Shown here: positions 6,839 through 11,849 of the stretch, piece by piece
How positions within the stretch are numbered: position 1 is the stretch's first letter
How the letters are laid out: each line of letters opens with the position of its first letter
Assembly: GCA_002322865.1 (NCBI GenBank)
Contig: DCOH01000015.1
Span: 53,575 to 65,423 of the forward strand
From: Sphingobacterium sp. UBA1575
GTDB lineage: Bacteria > Bacteroidota > Bacteroidia > Sphingobacteriales > Sphingobacteriaceae
DNA length: 11,849 nucleotides
Reading direction: 5' to 3'
The notes under the pieces: model-generated
Seen by the model: only the letters and a program-made list of their open reading frames with translations
Database searches by the model: none
Told to the model about the DNA's origin: nothing
Made by a program: the position numbers and the translations under genes

Positions 6839-6973
6839 GTCATTGCGAGGAGTTTTATACGTCATTGCGAGGAGTTTTGCACGTCATTGCGAGGAGGCAC
6901 GACGAAGCAATCTTTCGATATCCGTCTCCCCTTTGTCAAATTGAGAAAAGATTGCTTCGTTCCTCGCAATGAC
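6839..6973. repeat. Compound palindromic repeat (GTCATTGCGAGGA family), copy 2, inverted relative to copy 1
   Basis: Three plus-strand copies of GTCATTGCGAGGA lie at 6839-6851, 6861-6873 and 6883-6895, exactly 22 bp apart. One reverse-complement copy is at 6961-6973. The centre has the same 13-bp stem as copy 1, CGAAGCAATCTTT (6903-6915) against 6947-6959, but with a 31-nt loop instead of 10. The 33-nt long arm (6883-6915) comes first here and differs from its partner in copy 1 (1698-1730) at one position, 6898 against 1715. The 27-nt short arm (6947-6973) is identical to 1661-1687. The element therefore lies in the opposite orientation to copy 1. No transposase is encoded in it; it would depend on an enzyme in trans if it is mobile. 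Confidence 0.9.
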
Positions 6974-7005
6974 GCACTCCCACCTCCCCTTAGCTCCAAC
7001 CTTAA

Positions 7006-7091
7006 ACCATACTGAAAGTAATGTAAAAGTATGCTTTTCCTATACCTACCATACTAAAAACCTACTTTAACCATACTTAAACCCTATTTTT
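7006..7091. repeat. Short repeat array with motif ACCATACTnAAA
   Basis: The 12-mer ACCATACTnAAA occurs three times with only its ninth base varying: 7006-7017, 7048-7059 and 7070-7081. The last two belong to adjacent 22-bp units (7048-7069 and 7070-7091) that agree at 18 of 22 positions. The first copy is 42 bp before the second. The array lies beyond the 3' end of the MFS gene. It may be the remains of a tandem duplication or a set of protein-binding sites on one face of the helix; nothing in the sequence decides between these. Confidence 0.7.
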
Positions 7092-7151
7092 ATAGCGTTT
7101 TCATACCATTTACATAGAAAAAAACGCAGCTAAAACCTTAAAGCTTAAAAA

Positions 7152-8378
7152 TTATTCCTCAGGTTTTTTCAAACCCAAGGCCATCAAGGAAGGAGTAAAA
7201 AAGGAACAAATCCCCAAACCGATCACCAGCAAACCAGCAATCACAAAAGCATTGGCTACGCCAATATAATCCGCAATATTACCTGCAAAAATCAACCCGA
7301 TCAAGCTCGGAATAATCGCAAAACTAAAATACAAGGAAAACACCCGGCCCAACATCTCCGGCGCTACTTCCTCCTGTATCGTCGTCATAAAAGCGGCCGA
7401 AAAAATAGACATCGCCATTCCCCCGATCCCCGTAAGAACCACGAAAACAATAAAAAAATTCGGACTTAAAACCCCAGAAAATACAAAGGTCAATCCCAAC
7501 AAAATATGCATACAATTGATCAGCAGCACTTTCCTCAAATTAATCTTGAAAATACTCAATATGGAACCTCCAATCAGCATCCCTACTCCCCAGATCACCT
7601 CGATCACGCTCATCTCAAATTCCTTCCCGCCAAAATGATCGATGGTCAACAAAGGAAACATAATAGCTACCGGCATAATCCCCACGGTCGCCAATACCGA
7701 GTACAGGAACATCCAAGCCAAACCCTTATTCCGATAAATCGCTGCCATGCCCATCCGGAGATCCTTCCACACCTGCCCAATAGATCCCGAAACCTCCACC
7801 TTCAAATGTGGGATACTGATGAACAACAAGCTACAAATGGCAAACACGGCACCGATCACATCCAGGTACAATACCCTATTGATCGGGAAATTGGCGATCG
7901 CCAGGGTCCCCAATGCCGGACCAGCTATAGAACTCACCGATTGCAACATCTGGTTGATACCAGAAACCCGCAGCAATTGGTTTTCCGGAACGATCAAGGG
8001 GGCAATGGCCTGCATGGCAGGCGAGTGGAAAGCTGAACCGATAGATCGACAGACCATCAATAGGTACAACAGGTTCAATTGCACATGTCCTTCTTTGATA
8101 ACGAGGGTCATCATGATGGTACATATAGCAATAAAGGCGTCGGCAAAGATCATGATCTTCTTCCGGTCCCAACGATCGATATATACACCTGCAAAAGGTC
8201 CGATCAAGGCCTGCGGAAGCAGGGCAGCGATCGCCGAATAGCCCAATATCTCGGCCGACTTGTATTCCAGGCTCAACCAGATAATGATCGCAAAGTTTAC
8301 CGCCGAACTGCTCAGTAAGGAGATGAACTGTCCGAACCAGATAAATAGATAGGTCTTAAACCATTTTTCCTTTTGCAT
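7152..8378 (-). CDS. Major facilitator superfamily transporter, probable drug/metabolite efflux (MFS_3 or Mef-like)
   Basis: A 408-aa protein with about 12 hydrophobic segments, the normal MFS size, placed in the inner membrane. The loop after segment 2 carries the MFS motif A as GPFAGVYIDRWDRKKIMI (60-77, with D68, R69, R72 and K73). RSIGSAFHSPAMQAIAPLIV (110-129) and an antiporter-like GPALGTL (152-158) resemble macrolide-efflux (Mef) and enterobactin-exporter (EntS) type proteins, which use the proton gradient. The substrate cannot be read from sequence, so no gene name is given. It follows sufD on the same strand with 67 bp between, but the suf terminator lies in that gap and ends 12 bp before this ATG. 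I see no clear promoter of its own. It may be expressed by readthrough, which could link it loosely to the suf operon without proving a role in iron or sulfur metabolism. Confidence 0.9.
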   Translation of the reverse strand: MQKEKWFKTYLFIWFGQFISLLSSSAVNFAIIIWLSLEYKSAEILGYSAIAALLPQALIGPFAGVYIDRWDRKKIMIFADAFIAICTIMMTLVIKEGHVQLNLLYLLMVCRSIGSAFHSPAMQAIAPLIVPENQLLRVSGINQMLQSVSSIAGPALGTLAIANFPINRVLYLDVIGAVFAICSLLFISIPHLKVEVSGSIGQVWKDLRMGMAAIYRNKGLAWMFLYSVLATVGIMPVAIMFPLLTIDHFGGKEFEMSVIEVIWGVGMLIGGSILSIFKINLRKVLLINCMHILLGLTFVFSGVLSPNFFIVFVVLTGIGGMAMSIFSAAFMTTIQEEVAPEMLGRVFSLYFSFAIIPSLIGLIFAGNIADYIGVANAFVIAGLLVIGLGICSFFTPSLMALGLKKPEE

Positions 8379-8390
8379 AGGGTAAATATC

Positions 8391-8427
8391 AAAAAAAAAG
8401 CGTCTAAGCCAAAGACCTAGACGCTTT
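8391..8427 (-). terminator. Intrinsic terminator of the suf operon
   Basis: A 10-bp perfect stem, AAAGCGTCTA (8397-8406) with TAGACGCTTT (8418-8427), and an 11-nt loop that allows one more G-C pair. In the minus-strand transcript it is followed by a run of up to nine U (complement of 8391-8399). It starts 19 bp after the sufD stop. The U run ends only 12 bp before the MFS start codon. Confidence 0.88.
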
Positions 8428-8445
8428 ATTACTAAAACTACACTA

Positions 8446-9777
8446 CTAATTTCTCTCTAAGCCCTTTGCTACGCGGTCTTCTACAAATGCTCTAACTACT
8501 TCGTTAGAGAACCTGGAAGTCACATCAAATGCAAAGGCATGTACCAATAGGATACGAGCGCTCTCCTCACCGATACCTCTTGCACGCAGGTAGAACAATG
8601 CTTCATCATCAAACTGCCCCATGGTACATCCATGTGAACATTTAACATCATCCGCAAAAATCTCCAATTGAGGTTTGGTGAAAACAGTCGATTTATCACC
8701 GATCAGCATATTGTTGTTCTGTTGGAAAGCATTTGTTTTCTGTGCATCTTCACGCACAAAGATCTTTCCATTGAAAACCGCTGTCGACTCGTCCTGTGGA
8801 ATATTCTTATACCATTCGTAGGATTCGCCATGAGGTTTCATGTGATCCACTATGGTATGGTTGTCTACAAACTGTTTATCCGCCAACAGGTTGATCCCGT
8901 ATAAATGGGATTCTACCTCCTGCGCATCCATACGAACATTCAGGTCGTTACGTACGAAGGACACACCTGGGAAATTACAGTTGTAGTTATTGTATAGACT
9001 ATGTTTTGTCTGATAAATCTCTACGTGGTTGATGTAGCTGCTGGTATCGGATGATAACTGCAGGTAATAATGCTGTAGTTTAGCATTCTCTTCCACGACG
9101 ATCTCTGTTACTTTATTGTTCAGGTTTTTGGCTGCATCATCCAAGGCGATAAAGCTCTCGATGATCTCCACCTCTGCGTTCGGTTCAACAACATACAGGT
9201 TTCTGGTCTGCGCAAAGAAATCCTGCGCGCCAGTAGCTACATGAACAATATGTATAGGTTTGGAAACAACCTTGTTTTTTGCTACCGAAAGGTAAACCCC
9301 GGAAGTATGTAAGGCGGTATTCAAAGCTACCATAGCAGATCCGGTCTTATCGGCATGCTTGGCAAAGTGCTTTTGGAAGTTTTCTTCATCCTGGGCGTCT
9401 TCGATCGATTTTACAGTCAATCCGATCTCATCATCCAAGGAGGAGAATGCCAACACATATTGTCCATTGATCAATACGATCTGATGGGCATCCAAATTCG
9501 GGATATCGGCTTTGCTCAAGTCGATATCTGCCACATCCACATCTTCGTTCAATAAGTAAGTCTTATTGACCAAGGGTTGGATGTTGGTATATTTCCAATC
9601 TTCATTCTTTACCGTTGGGAAGCCCAATTCCTGGAAACGTGCGAATGCCTCCTGCCTCAAGGATTTTACCTCGGCAGTATCATTACTCGTTTCCAACTCT
9701 TGGAATGTTGCTGTCAACTGTTGGAATAAAGAGTTTGCTACTAATGTACTCATGTTATTTGTTGTCAATCCGCTCAT
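8446..9777 (-). CDS. sufD: Fe-S cluster assembly scaffold protein SufD
   Basis: SufD pairs with SufB to form the scaffold of the SufBC2D complex, which builds Fe-S clusters in the cytoplasm and takes part in iron acquisition. The 443-aa length fits. The N-terminal helical region includes LGFPTVKNEDWKYTNIQPLV (51-70), a SufD hallmark. The middle is the beta-helix core. The C-terminal part has DDVKCSHGCTMGQFDDEALF (376-395), where H382 corresponds to the functionally important histidine of E. coli SufD (His360 by motif), then YLRARGIGEESARILLVHAF. Two starts are possible: ATG at 9777, with AGAAAGG close upstream, and ATG at 9753 (MSTLVANS). I keep the first because of the purine-rich site, but the second may be real. 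It is 18 bp after sufC, so the genes are co-transcribed, and the operon terminator follows. Confidence 0.96.
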   Translation of the reverse strand: MSGLTTNNMSTLVANSLFQQLTATFQELETSNDTAEVKSLRQEAFARFQELGFPTVKNEDWKYTNIQPLVNKTYLLNEDVDVADIDLSKADIPNLDAHQIVLINGQYVLAFSSLDDEIGLTVKSIEDAQDEENFQKHFAKHADKTGSAMVALNTALHTSGVYLSVAKNKVVSKPIHIVHVATGAQDFFAQTRNLYVVEPNAEVEIIESFIALDDAAKNLNNKVTEIVVEENAKLQHYYLQLSSDTSSYINHVEIYQTKHSLYNNYNCNFPGVSFVRNDLNVRMDAQEVESHLYGINLLADKQFVDNHTIVDHMKPHGESYEWYKNIPQDESTAVFNGKIFVREDAQKTNAFQQNNNMLIGDKSTVFTKPQLEIFADDVKCSHGCTMGQFDDEALFYLRARGIGEESARILLVHAFAFDVTSRFSNEVVRAFVEDRVAKGLERN

Positions 9778-9795
9778 TACCTTTCTAATTATAAA

Positions 9796-10554
9796 TTAGG
9801 CATCTTGCGCATCTAATTCTTTTAACCAATCGTATCCTTTTTCTTCTAGCTCTAAAGCCAATTCTTGGGTTCCTGTCTTTACGATTCTACCATTGTGCAG
9901 TACATGGACAAAATCAGGAACGATATAATCCAACAAGCGTTGGTAGTGGGTGATCACGATAAATGCATTGTCTTTGGAACGCAATTGGTTTACACCATTT
10001 GCTACAATACGTAATGCATCGATATCCAAACCGGAATCCGTTTCATCCAAAATGGATAATTTAGGGTTCAACATCGCCAATTGGAAGATCTCGTTACGTT
10101 TCTTTTCACCACCGGAGAACCCTTCGTTCAACGAACGGTTTGCCAAGTTTGCGGAAAACTCCACCAACTTCTGCTTCTCTTTTACCGTTTGCAAAAACTC
10201 TTTGGCTTCCATTGGAGGAAGGCCTTTATATTCACGAATATCATTAACAGCAGTTCTTAGGAAGTTGATGTTTGATACTCCAGGGATTTCAACCGGATAT
10301 TGGAAAGCTAAGAAAAGACCTTCGCGAGCGCGATCTTCCGGAGCCAGATCCAATAGGTCCTTACCATCCAATATTGCTTCACCTTCGGTTACTTCATAGG
10401 CATCACGTCCTGCCAATACATTTCCCAATGTACTTTTTCCGGCGCCGTTAGGGCCCATGATCGCATGAACTTCTCCTGCCTTAACTTCTAAATTTAATCC
10501 TTTTAAAATTTGTTTGTCTTCAATAGACGCATGCAAATTCTTAATGCTTAACAT
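9796..10554 (-). CDS. sufC: Fe-S cluster assembly ATPase SufC
   Basis: SufC is the ABC-type ATPase of the SufBC2D complex; its ATP-driven dimerisation reshapes SufB-SufD for cluster assembly. The 252-aa length is usual. Walker A is GPNGAGKST (34-42), the Q-loop is Q85 in FLAFQYPVEIPG, the signature is FSGGEKKRNE (146-155), and Walker B is LSILDETDSGLD (166-177) with E171 following D170. The H-loop histidine is H203 in ITHYQRLLDY. DETDSGLD, with serine and aspartate in place of the P-loop transporter norm, is typical of SufC. There are no membrane segments. It sits between sufB (15 bp) and sufD (18 bp) in one operon. The start at 10554 is supported by the immediate LSIKNLHA beginning and by a purine-rich AAGAGA just upstream. 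Confidence 0.98.
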   Translation of the reverse strand: MLSIKNLHASIEDKQILKGLNLEVKAGEVHAIMGPNGAGKSTLGNVLAGRDAYEVTEGEAILDGKDLLDLAPEDRAREGLFLAFQYPVEIPGVSNINFLRTAVNDIREYKGLPPMEAKEFLQTVKEKQKLVEFSANLANRSLNEGFSGGEKKRNEIFQLAMLNPKLSILDETDSGLDIDALRIVANGVNQLRSKDNAFIVITHYQRLLDYIVPDFVHVLHNGRIVKTGTQELALELEEKGYDWLKELDAQDA

Positions 10555-10569
10555 AATCTCTTTTAAAAT

Positions 10570-11849
10570 CTATCCAACTGATCCTTCTAATGAAATGGCA
10601 AGAAGCTTCTGTGCTTCCACTGCGAATTCCATAGGCAATTGATTTAATACTTCTTTTGCATATCCATTCACGATCAAGCCTACGGCTTTCTCCGAATCGA
10701 TTCCACGTTGGTTCAAGTAGAACACTTGGTCTTCACCAATTTTTGAGGTAGTAGCCTCATGTTCCAATTTCGCCGTTTTGTTTTTACTTTCTATGTAGGG
10801 GAAGGTGTGTGCACCACAACGGTCACCAATCAATAAACTATCACACTGAGTGAAGTTCCTTGAATTATCTGCGTTAGGACCGATTTTTACCAAACCTCTG
10901 TAGCTGTTATGGCTGGTTCCGGCAGAGATACCTTTAGAAATGATTTTTGAACGGGTATTCTTGCCCAGATGCACCATCTTGGTACCCGTATCTGCCACCT
11001 GTTTGTTACGGGTCATGGCAACCGAATAAAATTCGCCCACCGAATGGTCCCCTTTCAGGATAACACCTGGGTATTTCCAGGTAATTGCCGATCCGGTTTC
11101 CACCTGAGTCCAAGAAATCTTGGAATGGTCGCCTTTACAGATACCACGTTTGGTCACGAAGTTGAAGATACCACCTTTACCGTCCTTATCCCCTGGATAC
11201 CAGTTCTGAACCGTAGAGTATTTGAACTCGGCATTCTTTTGCGCTACCAATTCGACCACCGCAGCATGCAATTGATTTTCATCACGCATCGGCGCCGTAC
11301 ATCCCTCTAAATAGGAAACATACGAATCCTCATCCGCAATGATCAATGTACGCTCAAATTGACCCGTATTCTGCGCATTGATACGGAAATAGGTAGATAA
11401 TTCCATCGGACAGTGAACACCTTTTGGAATATAGACAAAGGAACCATCGGAAAATACCGCTGAGTTCAATGCCGCATAAATATTATCCGTTTGGGGAACT
11501 ACTGTTCCCAAATATTCTTTGACCAGTTCTGGATGTTCCTGAACCGCCTCACCAAAAGAACAGAAAATAACACCCTTTTCTTTCAGTTTTTCGCGGAAGG
11601 TCGTTTTTACTGAAACCGAGTCGAATACGGCATCTACCGCTACCACGCCGGCCAATATCTTTTGTTCATCCAAAGGAATTCCAAGCTTCTCGAAAGTTGC
11701 CAATAACTCCGGATCAACCTCATCCATGCTTTCCAATTGCTTTTTCGCCTTTGGTGCTGCATAGTAAGAAATGTCTTGGAAATCTACATCGGGATTCTCG
11801 AAGTTCTGCCATGTAGGCATGCTCATGTTCTGAAAATGGCGGAAGGCTT
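10570..11849 (-). CDS. sufB: Fe-S cluster assembly scaffold protein SufB, 5' end cut by window
   Basis: SufB is the main scaffold that receives sulfur and assembles the nascent Fe-S cluster with SufC and SufD. The frame is open to the window edge: upstream of the first in-window ATG (11826) it reads AFRHFQN, which matches the family segment before the tryptophan-rich PTW, so this ATG is internal and roughly 55 residues are missing. Diagnostic segments are VDFQDISYYAAPK, LDEQKILAGVVAVDAVFDSV, PKGVHCPMELSTYFRIN and the C-terminal EHEATTSKIGEDQVFYLNQR. Counting back from the C-terminus, the cysteine in FTQCDSLL and the second glutamate in EHEATTS match E. coli Cys405 and Glu434, residues needed for assembly. 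The end, LLAISLEGSVG, is standard. It is the first visible gene of sufBCD; the promoter and any further upstream suf genes are outside the window. Confidence 0.97.
   Translation of the reverse strand, partial: AFRHFQNMSMPTWQNFENPDVDFQDISYYAAPKAKKQLESMDEVDPELLATFEKLGIPLDEQKILAGVVAVDAVFDSVSVKTTFREKLKEKGVIFCSFGEAVQEHPELVKEYLGTVVPQTDNIYAALNSAVFSDGSFVYIPKGVHCPMELSTYFRINAQNTGQFERTLIIADEDSYVSYLEGCTAPMRDENQLHAAVVELVAQKNAEFKYSTVQNWYPGDKDGKGGIFNFVTKRGICKGDHSKISWTQVETGSAITWKYPGVILKGDHSVGEFYSVAMTRNKQVADTGTKMVHLGKNTRSKIISKGISAGTSHNSYRGLVKIGPNADNSRNFTQCDSLLIGDRCGAHTFPYIESKNKTAKLEHEATTSKIGEDQVFYLNQRGIDSEKAVGLIVNGYAKEVLNQLPMEFAVEAQKLLAISLEGSVG

Larger units (their letters stand above)
6765..7151. other. 387-bp region without protein genes between tRNA-Gly and the MFS gene
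   Basis: The region holds, in order, the tRNA terminator (6781-6812), the second palindromic repeat element (6839-6973), a short spacer, and a small repeat array (7006-7091). After the array there is a weak inverted repeat, GCGTTTT (7095-7101) with AAAACGC (7121-7127) and a 19-nt loop. It has no U-tract in the minus-strand direction, so I do not call it the MFS terminator. Open frames seen here are translations of the repeat (for example VIARRHDEAI) and are not genes. Confidence 0.75.

Noticed and set aside
6778..7015. Two overlapping small plus-strand open frames after the tRNA
   Set aside because: They are translations of the palindromic repeat and give the repeated peptides RHCEE and SLRG seen in spurious annotations.
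7095..7127. Terminator for the MFS gene (GCGTTTT with AAAACGC)
   Set aside because: Seven-bp AT-rich stem, 19-nt loop and no U-tract in the minus-strand direction.
7506..8036. Plus-strand open frame of 176 codons inside the MFS gene
   Set aside because: It lies entirely antisense to a well-supported membrane transporter and its peptide (rich in H, Q, P and R) resembles no family.

Overview
The window looks like chromosomal DNA of a Bacteroidota bacterium, most likely Sphingobacteriaceae (Sphingobacterium or Pedobacter type). Evidence: a TAnnTTTG-type -7 promoter in front of the tRNA gene, little Shine-Dalgarno signal, a TlpA-like thioredoxin with a DUF4369-like N-terminal half, a lemA-TPM-TPM cluster, and SufB/C/D proteins of the Bacteroidota type. 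This is judged by eye from the translations; no search was run.

Layout: the first 154 bases are the 5' end of an ECF-type sigma factor on the minus strand. It diverges from radA (plus), a DNA repair and recombination ATPase. A compound palindromic repeat (1641-1775) separates radA from a minus-strand cluster. Read in the direction of transcription, the cluster is lemA lipoprotein, a strong intrinsic terminator, a small soluble TPM protein, a secreted and membrane-anchored TPM protein with a glycine-rich tail, and a secreted TlpA-like thiol-disulfide protein. LemA diverges from a plus-strand FAD-dependent oxidoreductase of the COG2509 type, of unknown function.

A tRNA-Gly(GCC) gene follows with a very clear promoter and terminator, then 387 bases without protein genes that hold a second copy of the palindromic repeat in the opposite orientation and a small 22-bp repeat array. 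The right third is a minus-strand block: sufB (cut by the window end), sufC, sufD, a terminator, then an MFS efflux-type transporter. SufBCD form the Fe-S cluster assembly scaffold; no sufS, sufE or regulator is in view.

Most of the window is conserved housekeeping sequence, and I see no convincing undescribed multi-gene system. The points most worth a second look are non-coding: the two oppositely oriented copies of one asymmetric repeat element with variable numbers of end repeats, two intrinsic terminators that sit almost on the start codon of the next gene, and two other short repeats around the tRNA. Two starts were corrected (the TlpA-like protein and the larger TPM protein), and sufB was extended to the window edge because its first ATG is internal.
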